A stretch of DNA of 63,937 bases from Candidatus Rifleibacteriota bacterium (GCA_015233155.1 JADFYG010000035.1:1-63937); one strand, 5' to 3'; numbered from the stretch's first letter, positions 47,284-57,100 are shown. The notes: a model not told the origin generated them from the letters alone. Numbers and translations are program-made.

Positions 47284-48416
47284 GCCAAATCGTTGATATT
47301 CTGATAGTCGGAGCCGGCCCTGCCGGAACAACTCTTGCCCGCAGTCTAGCACTCAAGGGGCTTCATCCCCTGTTGATCGAGCGAGCCATTCTGCCTCGTC
47401 ACAAACCGTGTGGCGGGGGAATTCCCGCGCGCACCGAAGCGCTGTTGGGATTTTCAATAGAGCCGGTTGGGGGCTGCCGTGTCACCTCGATCGCACTGGA
47501 CGGCGCATGGACGGGTCGCCGCATATATGGTCTCGATCCATCTCACGGGCTTACTGTAGTCGATCGCGCCCGTTTTGATGAATTTCTTGCCCGCAAAGCC
47601 GTAGAAGCAGGCGCGGAGCTTCGCGAAAACTGTGGAGCGCGTCGCGTTACGAGGTTGGCTAACGGTTTCTTCTCCGTCGAAACTACCCGGGGTGATACGA
47701 TTGAAGCTCGTCGCATAGCCGTATGCGACGGCGTCTTTTCCCCCACCGGAAAAGCGCTCGGGTTTCCGCCAAACGTGACCGGCTTCTGTCTTGAAGGCGT
47801 GATGCCAATGCCAGGGAATATTTCATCTGAAGCCCGATCTCGCGCCATATTCAATTTGGCGATGGCTCGCGGCGGCTATGCATGGAGTTTTCCACGTAAT
47901 GACGGTTTTGCCATAGGCATTGGCGGCCCATGTTCAAATGGACGTTTTCTGAAAAAGCGGCTCCGCTACTTTTTGGCACGCACTCCGGAGTTACGCGGAC
48001 ATCGCTTGAACAAGCTGTTTGGTGGAATGATTCCGGATTTCGCCGCTCCGCGCAAAGTTTATGTCGATCGCGGAGCATGGCTGGTAGGTGATGCAGCCGG
48101 TTTAGTAGACCCGTTATCAGGAGAAGGAATCTATTACGCCATCACTAGTGCCATACATGCGACTGAATCGATATTATCAAACGACGAGCAACTCTACGGG
48201 CGCCGCCTGGCCGAAAATCTGCTTCCCGAACTTGCACTGGCGGCACGAGTAGCCGCGCGTTTTCGAAGCAAGATTCCCCTTCTCATCGGACTGGCGCTAA
48301 GCTGGCCGTCATTCGGCGACCGGGCAAAGCGATTCGTCGATCTGCTTACCGGGCAGACATCATATCGCGATCTCTACGCCGAACTGCGCCCGCAAATCAA
48401 CAAGGGTGGTCAGTAG
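47280..48416 (+). CDS. Geranylgeranyl reductase family FAD-dependent oxidoreductase
   Basis: This flavoprotein of 378 residues starts with the Rossmann motif VGAGPAGTTLARSLA and the family signature HKPCGGGIPAR. It has the catalytic-region GYAWSFPRNDGFAIGIGG and the second FAD motif GDAAGLVDPLSGEGIYYAI. Members reduce double bonds of isoprenoid chains in chlorophyll, archaeal lipids, menaquinone or polyprenols. The bacterial substrate here is not known. Since the GT39-type enzyme nearby should use polyprenyl-phosphate sugars, a polyprenol or quinone substrate is an attractive guess. Its ATG overlaps the stop of the preceding gene (ATGA), so the two are translationally coupled. Confidence 0.9.
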   Translation: MSQIVDILIVGAGPAGTTLARSLALKGLHPLLIERAILPRHKPCGGGIPARTEALLGFSIEPVGGCRVTSIALDGAWTGRRIYGLDPSHGLTVVDRARFDEFLARKAVEAGAELRENCGARRVTRLANGFFSVETTRGDTIEARRIAVCDGVFSPTGKALGFPPNVTGFCLEGVMPMPGNISSEARSRAIFNLAMARGGYAWSFPRNDGFAIGIGGPCSNGRFLKKRLRYFLARTPELRGHRLNKLFGGMIPDFAAPRKVYVDRGAWLVGDAAGLVDPLSGEGIYYAITSAIHATESILSNDEQLYGRRLAENLLPELALAARVAARFRSKIPLLIGLALSWPSFGDRAKRFVDLLTGQTSYRDLYAELRPQINKGGQ

Positions 48417-48454
48417 AGTATTAGAGTCGACTAACTTTGTAAGATTGACAAAGC

Positions 48455-48476
48455 GTCTAAATACGGCACTTTAGAC
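48455..48476. promoter_or_regulatory. Possible operator palindrome
   Basis: GTCTAAA (48455-48461) and TTTAGAC (48470-48476) form a perfect 7-bp inverted repeat with 8 bases between. A TTGACA lies just before it (48445-48450). It could be a regulator-binding site for the rhodanese gene. Confidence 0.3.
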
Positions 48477-48507
48477 AGATTTACAAAAATTAATAGTCGG
48501 CTTTTCG

Positions 48508-48535
48508 TTGACATTCCGGCGAATACGAATATTTT
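48508..48535 (+). promoter_or_regulatory. Sigma70-like promoter of the rhodanese gene
   Basis: TTGACA (48508-48513) and TATTTT (48530-48535) are 16 bases apart. The leader would be about 170 bases and contains a small hairpin (GATATGCA at 48617-48624 with TGCATATATC at 48636-48645). Confidence 0.45.
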
Positions 48536-48714
48536 TTCATTAACGATCAATTAAAATATCTTGTTCTTTAAGCAAGGTTGAAGACTTCAGTTGTTTCCCC
48601 AAAAATTTTCACGCGGGATATGCAAGTCCCTCGTCTGCATATATCTACGTTGCCGCTTTCAAAGTTCAGCTTTGGACGGCTCCTGCTTACAATCAGAACT
48701 CTTGGAGGTATTGT

Positions 48715-49188
48715 ATGAGAAACATTGCAGTTTCTTTGATTCTCACCCTGATGCTGGTCCTGCCCCTCATGGCTTCCCCGAAACCGGACGGATCGGACAA
48801 AGAGGCCGTTTGCCCGGATGGAAGTTGCGGTGTACCCACCAAAGACTCACCAGCGGAACCTGCCAAAATCAACACTAGTGCGCTAGAATCTCTGTTGCAG
48901 AGCAAGATACCTATCTTATTATTCGATGCCAGGATGGGAAAGTTTGATGATGGTAATCGGATTCCGGGAGCGAAAGCCCTTGGTCCAGAAGCGAAGCCGG
49001 AAGAGGTTGCCAAGGCAATCCCTTCAAAAGAGGCACTTGTCGTCACCTACTGCGTTAATCTCAAGTGCGGGGCCAGCCACATGCTTTATAAGCATCTAAA
49101 AGAACTCGGATACAAAAACCTGCTGGAATACCCTGAGGGGATTGAAGGATGGGTCAAGGCGGGAAATCAGGTCGTTAAAGCTGAGTAA
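48715..49188 (+). CDS. Secreted rhodanese-like sulfurtransferase
   Basis: This exported protein of 157 residues has a signal peptide (MRNIAVSLILTLMLVLPLMA, then SP). A short segment with CPDGSC (about residues 33-38) precedes a rhodanese domain (54-155). FDARMGKFDDGNRIPGA matches the family's first half, and the active loop is YCVNLKCGAS with Cys113 and Cys118, a C-x4-C layout seen in single-domain periplasmic rhodaneses. It may move sulfane sulfur or act in redox chemistry outside the cytoplasm. GGAGG lies six bases before the ATG. A terminator follows 65 bases after the stop, so it is a single-gene unit. Confidence 0.88.
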   Translation: MRNIAVSLILTLMLVLPLMASPKPDGSDKEAVCPDGSCGVPTKDSPAEPAKINTSALESLLQSKIPILLFDARMGKFDDGNRIPGAKALGPEAKPEEVAKAIPSKEALVVTYCVNLKCGASHMLYKHLKELGYKNLLEYPEGIEGWVKAGNQVVKAE

Positions 49189-49253
49189 AGCGCGGTTCCC
49201 AGGCAATTAATAATGATTAACATATAAATTCGGGAAAAGTGAACCCCAAAGCG

Positions 49254-49297
49254 GGCTGCCGATGACGAAGGTTTGTTTTGTCGGCAGCCTTTTTTTT
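49254..49297 (+). terminator. Rho-independent terminator after the rhodanese gene
   Basis: GGCTGCCGA (49254-49262) pairs with TCGGCAGCC (49281-49289), followed directly by eight T residues. Confidence 0.88.
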
Positions 49298-49414
49298 ATT
49301 TGCATTTGCGCCGTCACTTCCAGGGCGAAGTGAGTTTTTCCTTCATCTCCACTGTATGAATACTCGAACGCCAGTGAATGATGTACCGAAAAAAAAAAAA
49401 GCGAACCAACTCCC

Positions 49415-49444
49415 TTTACATTTTCGAACTGCTTGAGGTAGGAT
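49415..49444 (+). promoter_or_regulatory. Possible promoter of the C11 protease gene
   Basis: TTTACA (49415-49420) and TAGGAT (49439-49444) are 18 bases apart, 134 bp before the start codon. The match is moderate. Confidence 0.35.
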
Positions 49445-49577
49445 AGATATAGTTGGATTTTCTTCGGGCGAGTTGCCTGATTAGGCCTGTCGAAGAAGTT
49501 TATGTGGTTGTTCTACACCGTTTTCGTAAGCCGGTCCTTGTAAAAGGACCTATAAGATTATCAGGAGGAAAAAAGAA

Positions 49578-50921
49578 GTGAAACGAGTAGTGAGTATTCT
49601 GGCAGTGGTGGCGATGGTTGCCGTGTTCGTGACCCCCGGATTTGCGGTCACTGAAAAAGAGTGGACGTTCGCGGTTTTCCTGAATGCCCACAACAACCTG
49701 GATCAGTATGGCGTTTCGAACCTGGAACAGATGACCCGCGTCGGTTCCAATGACAATCTTAACATTGTATCGATGACCGACCGTGAGTCCGATTCCTGCT
49801 CATATCAATATATTGAGAAGGGGAATATTAAGACCCTCCAGGAATTAGGTTCGGTCGACATGGGCGATTATAAAGTGCTCGAAAAGTTTGGTCATTGGGT
49901 CAAGGAAAACTACCCTGCCAAACATTACGTATTCATCGTTTGGAACCATGGCTCAGGTTGGAATAAAGATGCCAGCGGTGTCACCAAAGGCATCTCCTAC
50001 GACGACGGCTCGGGAAACCACATCACCACCCCTCAGCTGGGGCAAGCCTTGGCTGACATCAAGAATACCATCGGCCAGAACATCGACATCTTCGGCATGG
50101 ACGCCTGCCTCATGCAGATGATGGAAGTCTCCTACGAAATCAAGGACAGTTGTGATTATATTCTCGGCTCCGAACAGACCGAGCCCGGCGACGGTTACCC
50201 GTATGACAACTTCCTGAAGTGCCTGACCCCCGGCGTTACCGCTGAGAACTTCGGTATCGGCATGGTGAAGGAATTCGCCACTGCTTACAGCGGCGGCTGC
50301 TTCGGCAACAGTGACGTCACCACTTCACTGGTAAAAACCTCCGCTCTGAGTACGCTTAAAGATGCTATCGACGGATTTGCCAAGGTCGCTATTGCCGGCA
50401 AATACGCTCCTCAGTTCAAAACCGCCCTTACCCAGGTCCAGAAGTTCTACTATGCCACCAACATCGACCTGATCCACTTTGCCACCTTGATCAAGGCCGC
50501 GGCGAAAGATCAAGTAATGAAGGATGCCTGCCAGAAACTGCTTGATGCCGCCAAGGCTGCTATCCCGCAGAACGGAGCCACCGGCCAGACCATGAAGAAC
50601 GCTAACGGACTGGCGATTTACTTCCCGATCTCCAGCGCCTCCTTCGACAAGTCCTATTCCACATTGGCCTACGCCCAGGCCGGCCAGTGGGATGAAATGG
50701 TGTTCGACTACTACAAGAAGGCTGCGGTAAAAGATATCGTCAGCGATCTGCAGAATGGTTCCACCAACGCCCTGGCTGATTTCGTCCGAACCAACAATGA
50801 TGCCGAAATTGCCGGATATGTCGTGAGCGCCATCAACTTCGCGGTTTACTGCGAAGGCGGCTTCAGCAAGCCTATTGAGATGAGCGTGAAGAACCTTATC
50901 AGCGAACTCAATAACAAGTAA
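49578..50921 (+). CDS. Secreted clostripain-family (C11) cysteine protease
   Basis: This exported protease of 447 residues has a signal peptide (MKRVVSILAVVAMVAVFVTPGFA, cleaved before VTEK). The catalytic dyad is visible as WNHGSGW (His124) and FGMDACLMQMME (Cys177). The C11 fold continues through SEQTEPGDGYPYDNFL. Clostripain cuts after arginine and is activated by self-cleavage. The specificity of this one cannot be read from sequence. A GTG start at 49578 has AGGAGG nearby (49563-49568). A strong terminator follows. The coding sequence has more GC-ending codons than the neighbours, which suggests high expression. Confidence 0.92.
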   Translation: MKRVVSILAVVAMVAVFVTPGFAVTEKEWTFAVFLNAHNNLDQYGVSNLEQMTRVGSNDNLNIVSMTDRESDSCSYQYIEKGNIKTLQELGSVDMGDYKVLEKFGHWVKENYPAKHYVFIVWNHGSGWNKDASGVTKGISYDDGSGNHITTPQLGQALADIKNTIGQNIDIFGMDACLMQMMEVSYEIKDSCDYILGSEQTEPGDGYPYDNFLKCLTPGVTAENFGIGMVKEFATAYSGGCFGNSDVTTSLVKTSALSTLKDAIDGFAKVAIAGKYAPQFKTALTQVQKFYYATNIDLIHFATLIKAAAKDQVMKDACQKLLDAAKAAIPQNGATGQTMKNANGLAIYFPISSASFDKSYSTLAYAQAGQWDEMVFDYYKKAAVKDIVSDLQNGSTNALADFVRTNNDAEIAGYVVSAINFAVYCEGGFSKPIEMSVKNLISELNNK

Positions 50922-50934
50922 TAGAACCCCATCC

Positions 50935-50963
50935 ACCCCCGGGTCAATGACCCGGGGGTTTTT
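50935..50963 (+). terminator. Rho-independent terminator after the C11 protease gene
   Basis: ACCCCCGGGTC (50935-50945) pairs with GACCCGGGGGT (50949-50959) around an AAT loop and is followed by T residues, 13 bases after the stop codon. Confidence 0.9.
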
Positions 50964-51079
50964 CATTCCGGACATCCTGAGATATTCGGAATTACCGTGG
51001 TTCAGAAGAAGGTCGGCGAATAGGATGTTTTTCGAGAAATTGGATGGCCCGCAAGGAATTTGGGGTTAATCAGTTTTGC

Positions 51080-52471
51080 ATGTTCAAGAAATTGCTGAAT
51101 ATTTTTTTTCCAGGACAATCTTCCACGACATCATCCACGCAAACCATTTTGCAGCCGCAAGCAGACGAGTTTTCCATAGCAGGGTTGAGAGATGATTTCG
51201 AAAAACGAACGTGGAATTATGATCGCTTGAAATCGACCCTGGATCAGGATGATCCCCGACTACTGAATTGGATCGGGTCCGTAGACCGGTCAGGGTACAT
51301 CCGTGAGAAAAGCCTTCGGTATTTGATTTCAAATTATATTCCTGGTGATGAAAACAGGATTCTTCTCAGACTTGAAGATTGGGTTCCGCAGGTACAAAAA
51401 CTTGCCCGGGAATGGGTTTTAAAATCTTTTGAGTCGTTGCCATGGCAATCTATTCTGGAAAATGATTGCCTGATTCTTTTTCTTTCACGAAGAGAGAAAC
51501 TGGCTGGTGATCCGGCAATGCAGGAGATCAACAGGGTTCTGCTTGCAAAATTTGCCTCTATCGACAGAGAAAGCTTCTTCGCACTGAAAACCGGCTTCAG
51601 AAGATACATGTATCTATTATCATTAAGGAATGATCAGCATCTCCGAAAATGGCTTCTGGAGGATCCGGAGCCATCTAATCGCCTGTTGATTTTTTGGAAT
51701 TCCGGGCCGGGGCAAATCACAGATAACGAACGTGCCAGAATTATAAAGGACAAAGCCATCGCGGTTCGCCGTCGGTATATTTCCTTGCAGATAAGGGATA
51801 ACAGCACTCCCAGCCAGCTGGATCTCAAGATATTTGCATTTGATCCAAATCGTGGACTTCGTGAACTAGCCGGGTTCTATCTTAAAAAGTATTACGGCAT
51901 CAATGTTTATGATCTGTACCACGCGAAAGAGGGCGAGGAATTTTATTACATCGCCGATTTCGCCCGGAAAGAAGACATCGATTATTATTTACAGGGCCTG
52001 AAATCCTCATGCAGACGAACCCGGCTTATTTGCCTGCAAGCCCTTTCGATTGCGGATTATCACGAATTGGCAAAACTGAATATCCCTGTTCTGCTTAGCG
52101 AGAACCGAAAAACCAGAGCGATTCTTTGCCAATTTATTCCGCGATTGCTCACCCTTGAAGAGCTCGAAAAGCTTAGGGATGTTTTCCGCAAAACGTCTCC
52201 AAATGGCCTTATAACATATCTTCGTCTGATTCATCAAAAATCACATTGGGCTTTCGTGGAATCAGCTGTCACCGAAATGAAATCTGATTTTTCGGAATCC
52301 CTTTTCCTGTTCGTTGACAGTATTATCCGTACAAGAGTTGCCGTTTATGAAAAATTGCCGGTGGAGCTGCGCGCAAGCATAATCAGAAATGCAGCCCTGT
52401 TGATGGAATGCCGTAATCCGCGAATCAGCGAACTTCTCAGTCGAATTGAATTTTCGATGAAAAATGCATGA
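51080..52471 (+). CDS. Hypothetical HEAT-like helical repeat protein
   Basis: This protein of 463 residues is almost all helical, with repeated pairs such as RLLNWIGSVDRSGYIREKSLRYL, where the last part resembles HEAT units (IREKSLRYLI, VQKLAREWVLKSF, RRTRLICLQALSI). No enzyme motif, signal peptide or membrane helix is evident. The first residues MFKKLLNIFFPGQSS are typical of cytoplasmic HEAT proteins, so ATG 51080 is chosen. The frame is open to an ATG at 51044, and neither start has a clear ribosome site. It may bind protein or RNA. Its neighbours give no hint of a partner. The RsgA remnant follows 41 bp later on the same strand. Confidence 0.72.
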   Translation: MFKKLLNIFFPGQSSTTSSTQTILQPQADEFSIAGLRDDFEKRTWNYDRLKSTLDQDDPRLLNWIGSVDRSGYIREKSLRYLISNYIPGDENRILLRLEDWVPQVQKLAREWVLKSFESLPWQSILENDCLILFLSRREKLAGDPAMQEINRVLLAKFASIDRESFFALKTGFRRYMYLLSLRNDQHLRKWLLEDPEPSNRLLIFWNSGPGQITDNERARIIKDKAIAVRRRYISLQIRDNSTPSQLDLKIFAFDPNRGLRELAGFYLKKYYGINVYDLYHAKEGEEFYYIADFARKEDIDYYLQGLKSSCRRTRLICLQALSIADYHELAKLNIPVLLSENRKTRAILCQFIPRLLTLEELEKLRDVFRKTSPNGLITYLRLIHQKSHWAFVESAVTEMKSDFSESLFLFVDSIIRTRVAVYEKLPVELRASIIRNAALLMECRNPRISELLSRIEFSMKNA

Positions 52472-52512
52472 CCGCTACATGAACCAGAACCATCCGTTGT
52501 AAGGCTTAGACT

Positions 52513-52803
52513 ATGCAACTGCAAGAACTTGGTTTTGATTACTGGTTTCTTGACAAGGAAAAGAAGCTCCAGCGACCTGATTGCAAAGTCGCCCGCGTGA
52601 TTGAAGTCAATCGGGATAAAATCGGCTGTTCGCTCCTGGCATCCGTTGAAAATGGGGAATTATGCGAAGACCGCTTCCGAAACTATTTAAAGCTTCTCGG
52701 CGAGTCCGAATACTATAATATGTCATATGTTGAAAAGCGCAGGAAAGACAGGAAGTTTGGACAATTTATCAAGTCAGCAATGAAACAAATCAAGAAGAAT
52801 TGA
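52513..52803 (+). pseudogene. rsgA: RsgA remnant: both ends of the ribosome-assembly GTPase without its GTPase domain
   Basis: The intact frame encodes 96 residues. Residues 1-42 (MQLQELGFDYWF, then PDCKVARVIEVNR) match the start of RsgA, where LGW/LGF and RV are conserved. Residues 48-96 (ENGELCEDRFRNYLKLLGES, then MSYVEKRRKDRKFGQFIKS) match the extreme C-terminal helices of RsgA from anaerobes. The whole GTPase and zinc-binding part of the usual 300-350 residues is missing, yet the joint is in frame and no stop interrupts it. It is either a decaying gene after an internal deletion or a retained mini-protein that could still touch the ribosome. A functional copy would be expected elsewhere in the genome. 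The assignment rests on motif memory, not alignment. Confidence 0.7.
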
Positions 52804-52835
52804 ATGAATAATTTTCAGGGTTGCCCGAAAATTTT

Positions 52836-52862
52836 CCCCATTGCCATTTTTCGGTAATGGGG
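52836..52862. terminator. Hairpin between two converging genes
   Basis: CCCCATTGCC (52836-52845) pairs with GGTAATGGGG (52853-52862) with one G-U pair. It lies between the RsgA remnant and the converging peptidase gene. T tracts are weak, so terminator function is uncertain. Confidence 0.4.
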
Positions 52863-52908
52863 ATGATGACAAGGGATCCGGCAAACACCCGTGAATCGAA
52901 GCGATCCG

Positions 52909-53769
52909 TCAGTTATTCCTGCGACGAGGTAACGCGGGGGTGGTTTCTTCAATGCCGCGGAAAAACGGTTGGAGAAGGTGTTTGACCGGTTCCTTGTGGC
53001 GGTTAAGCAGTTTGTATGAGATTCGGCCTTCATGTTGCAGACAGCCGACAATCAGTGCGGGATGGAGATTAAGGATGCGAGCGCATTCAGTGACCGCTTT
53101 CTCTGAAATTCGCTGGCGGAGCTCAAAGAAGCGGAGAATATCATCGATCTTGAGATGCTTCCGGGCAAAGGCGTCGGCGTCGGCTTCGGTTTCCCTTTCG
53201 TCCCTGCTTTCATCTTTTCCGTCGATGGAATCGATGTAAGCGTGATTCTTCTTCAGGTCATCCAGGTGAAGGAGAATGTGCCCGATCTCGTGCGTGATGG
53301 TGAACCAGAAATTGTCATTGCGATCGAAGCGATTGGTTAAGGCGATGACCGGGTTGCCCTGGAACCACAGGGAAGCACCATCGGTATAGGTTTTTCGAGG
53401 TGAGGAACGATGAGGAACCGGACCCTGCAAAGCCCGGAGGAACAGGAGGATTCCCTGCTTCCGCTGCGAATAGTCGGGAATCTCTTCGGCGAGACCCAGG
53501 AGATTCTGAGGGGAATAGATTGACGTGATCGATTCCTGTTCGAGCAGGGTTTTCACTTTGTGGAGCCAAGTCAGAGCAAAGTGGAAATTGTAACTTTCAA
53601 ACTTTTGAGAACGCCTGAAACAGGCACGCTGAGAAGCCTTTTCCAGAGTGGCAAACTCCTCAATCGAGGTGAATCCCCAATAGGTTAGGGCAGCCGCTGG
53701 TAGCAGCACTTTTTCCGAAGGAAGCCAGCCCTTCTTTTGCATGTCGCGAATATATACAACGGTATGCAT
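52909..53769 (-). CDS. ImmA/IrrE-type metallopeptidase, HigA-like protein lacking its HTH domain
   Basis: This protein of 286 residues contains the DUF955 zinc peptidase motif ITHEIGHILLH (HExxH) with the later Glu/Asp ligands in ETEADADAFARKHL. The preceding region (YIRDMQKKGWLP, then LLPAAALTYWGF) matches the linker that normally follows an N-terminal helix-turn-helix in HigA-like antitoxins and regulators of about 380 residues. Here the frame is closed upstream by a stop about 17 codons before the ATG, so the DNA-binding part is missing. No HigB toxin gene is adjacent. It is probably a truncated regulator or a leftover of a toxin-antitoxin pair. Confidence 0.78.
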   Translation of the reverse strand: MHTVVYIRDMQKKGWLPSEKVLLPAAALTYWGFTSIEEFATLEKASQRACFRRSQKFESYNFHFALTWLHKVKTLLEQESITSIYSPQNLLGLAEEIPDYSQRKQGILLFLRALQGPVPHRSSPRKTYTDGASLWFQGNPVIALTNRFDRNDNFWFTITHEIGHILLHLDDLKKNHAYIDSIDGKDESRDERETEADADAFARKHLKIDDILRFFELRQRISEKAVTECARILNLHPALIVGCLQHEGRISYKLLNRHKEPVKHLLQPFFRGIEETTPALPRRRNN

Positions 53770-54053
53770 GGTTGCTAAAGTCGTCTTGAGTAGAGAGTTT
53801 TGAGGTCATTAAGGAAGGTTTTCCTTCGATTGAATGATCGAGTTCACGAGGATTCACCCCGATGTGGACCAGTATTTCAAACTCACGTCCGGCAATGATG
53901 AGAAGCAGACTGGCTGCGGGTCTTGTTTTTGGGGTCTAAAATCTCTGCGAGGATTCACCAAGATGTGAACAAACGATTCATAATTCACACCGGCAGAATG
54001 ATTTTTTGCCCTTATGTCGCGTTCTAATGCGGATTTCAGGGTTGTTTCACTAC
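53770..54053. other. Intergenic stretch with two diverged direct repeats
   Basis: No gene is supported. Two related units of about 55 bp begin at 53847 and 53948. The missing front part of the ImmA-type gene would be expected here, but no helix-turn-helix frame can be read. Confidence 0.5.
53847..54003. repeat. Pair of diverged 55-bp direct repeats
   Basis: Both copies start CGAGGATTCACC and continue with GATGTG(G/A)AC, then (A/C)(G/A)TCC or ACACC followed by GGCA. By eye about two thirds of positions agree. The copies start at 53847 and 53948, 101 bp apart. Confidence 0.5.
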
Positions 54054-54082
54054 TTGCACTACATGACCTTGGCATCTATACT
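54054..54082 (+). promoter_or_regulatory. Sigma70-like promoter of the alpha-2-macroglobulin operon
   Basis: TTGCAC (54054-54059) and TATACT (54077-54082) are separated by 17 bases. Transcription would start near 54089, 30 bases before the ATG at 54119, which rules out the upstream ATG at 54014. Confidence 0.65.
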
Positions 54083-54118
54083 GGCGTCAAGGTAGTACTT
54101 CATGATGGGAGGCAGAAC

Positions 54119-57100
54119 ATGTTTGGTGCGCGTCAAACAAGAGTTGTTTGCAGAGGAATCATAATCGCTGTTTTGCTTGCTGTTTCCGGAACGCTGTTTG
54201 CGGCGGACATCCTCAGCGTAACTCCACGTTTCAACCAGCCCGGTCAGGAGCAACCTTTCGATTGGCGACTGCTGCTGCATTTTAGCCATCCGGTCTCCCA
54301 AACCGCCGTTGCACACGACATAACATGCAAAATGGACGGGAAGTCCAGCGAACTTGTAATACTGAACGCAACCGATACCGATTCCGGAATCGCTGCCAAT
54401 CCACTACCGAATGAGCGAAGCAGGTTCGTTGTCACTCCCAAACTCCCTTGCACTAAAATCGCTTCAGGCGAAATCATTATTCCAGCGCACTTCGCCGCGA
54501 TCGATGGGGCGCTTCTCGAAGCGTCGAAACATGTTTCCTTTCAGGTTTTTCCTTCTATAGAAGTCGAGGCCGTTAAGGGATATTACACAAGCGAAAAGAA
54601 TCGCGGAGTCTCATTCACGATTCCACGCAAATGTGATGTAACCGATCTGCGTGATCATGTCCGAATAATGCCTCCGGCAGGTCCCATCGACATCAGCACA
54701 GAGGTCGAGGGCGACAAAATATTGGTCACGGCTAAAGCCCGTCTTGAAACCGGCAAGCGCTATCGCCTCATGATCACAGGCGGAACCATAGGAAAAGACG
54801 ATCAGGTAGTTAAAAAGTCTCTGATTCCCTTTATAGGCGTAGGTCCCAACTCAGAACTTCGCTTCGAAACCGGACGTTCAGTTCTCGAGCGAGTCGGACG
54901 CCAATATCTACCGGTTGCCGTAATGAATGTCACGCAGATACGAGCTGTAGTAACAAAGCTTCCGGCTATCTTCGCTCCGGAATTCGCCAGCCTCGGTCTG
55001 TTTGCAAAAAATGATGCCCGTCATGGCCGGAATATGAAAATACAGGCGAGTGACAAGGAAGAGGAACTCATCCTTGCAGCAGGACTTGGGGCCGATGAGG
55101 AACTCGCGCATTCCGCTTCCCGCCTGTCGATACTTAAAGAACTTTCAGAATCCGCGGAAGGCAAAGCGAGCGATCTCGGACGTTTCCTCGGTCCCATTGC
55201 AAGCTCTTCCGAAGCCTTTATAAACCAACCGGTTCCGGACAAATATATACCGTTTTCGCTTCCTCTGAACTTCCGTCCATTCCCGGAAAAGGGTGGCCTT
55301 TCACTAGTCAAGCTGAGTGATGCAGGTCGAAATACTGATCACAACGCTTCTTCGGGCGAAACACTCAGACTGTTTCAAGTAACCGACCTCGGAATTACTT
55401 ACCGCATGAGCGAAAAATCGCTTCTTTTATGGGTAACGTCGCTTGAAACTGGCAAACCTCTTCCAGACGTATCCGTTATGATCGTCGATCGTCAGGATCA
55501 CCGTTTGTTGGCCGGCCGGACCGATAAAGATGGTCTTTTGATGCTCAAGGATGGCAACTCTTTCAAGGCTCTTCTTCCAGGCAGTGAGGCTCCACGGCTC
55601 GGCGACGCCCCTCTTGTTGTGCAGAATGCCATAATGGCCGTCGTCTCAAATGACGATGATGCGGCTTTCATAGAGCTTCGCACAAACCGTTTCCGCCCTC
55701 ACGGAATCACCCAAAAAGTGGCTCATCTGGCTGAAGGCAATACACGCAACGGCCACGTATTCACTGAACGTGGCGTATATCGCCCGGGCGAGACGGTTTA
55801 TTGGAAAGCCGCCGTGCGAATTTACCGCGACCATCAGGTTCGTGCTCCCGGTTCTGATGAGGTTTCTATAGAGATAAAATCTCCACGCGAAGATGTGATT
55901 TATTCCGGTCACGCAACCTTGAATGATTTTGGCACATGCTCAGGCTCGTTAAAATTGAAGGATTTCGCGCCGCTCGGCCAATACACTTTGACCGTAAGGC
56001 TGAAGGAAAAACAAAAAGATACCGCTTCTTCAACCGTGCCGACACCTGCATCATCATCGTCAAATACGCCCGGATCAAATTCAAATTCTAATGGTAAGGA
56101 CGAAAACAAGAGCGACGAAGATACGGATTCACAGGCGAATACCAGCGACTCTGATTCCGATAACAATTCGTCCACCAAAGGCGAGCTTCTTACGCAAACC
56201 GGATTCCAGGTGCAAAAATTCGAGCCGCCCCGCCATTTCGTTAAAATCGCATCCGTCGCGAAAACTCGCGATGACACCTCGATTATCGGTCGAAAAAATA
56301 CGCAGGATTATCTGGAAACGACTATTCAGGGCCTGTATTACACCGGAGGAGCAGTCAAGAATGCGAACATTCGCTGGACGGCTCATCAGGTGCCAATCAA
56401 TGCTGATGTAGAGGGATTCGATGGCCGTATCTTCGGCGCCGAGGGAGAAGATCGGGTTCTCATCGAATCGGGTGAAGGCATGCTCGACGACAAGGGAGCA
56501 CTCACTCTGCATCTGCCCCTCGACAACACGCAGATGAACGGCCTCTACGGCATAGAAATCGGAGCTGTCGTGCTCGATGTCGATGGACGCCCGGCCGCGG
56601 GAGTAGAAACCTACAAACCCAAGCCCAAATATCGGGTTGGGATTTCACGATTACCCAATTCTATACTTCAGGGGGACAACTTCTCCCTAAGCGTGATCGT
56701 CGTCGATGACAAGGGTGTCAAAGCGGCAACCGGAACCATTCGCCTCGAGATCCAGCGCAAGCAGTATTTCTACTCACAGAAGCGCGATTCCTACGGGAAT
56801 ATCTTTTATCGCTGGGAAAGCGGCTGGCTGAAGTCCCTCTCAAATGAACGTGTTCTGAAGGATGGCGCGGCCATTTTCGATCTCGCTTTCGCCGACTCAG
56901 GAGATTTTCGTCTTCAGGCCGTTTATGAAACTCCGGACGGAGAATTTTCCTCCCGCGTTAATCTCGATGTAGGCTATGTTTACGAAGAGGAAGGCAACGA
57001 AAACAGCGAGTCAAAACAGCGCAGCGACAGGGAAATCACCATGGTCACCTCGCGCGATGTCGCAGCGGTCGGAAGCAGTGTAAAAAGCGAGTTCTCTTTG

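Larger units (their letters stand above)
49189..49577. other. 389-bp intergenic stretch
   Basis: It holds the rhodanese terminator (49254-49297), an uninterrupted 12-base A run beginning at 49389, and a possible promoter of the C11 protease gene at 49415-49444. I see no coding frame. Confidence 0.6.

Noticed and set aside
53660..53857. Overlapping minus-strand frame in front of the ImmA-type gene as its missing N-terminus
   Set aside because: It has no helix-turn-helix pattern and is partly the shifted frame of the peptidase gene.
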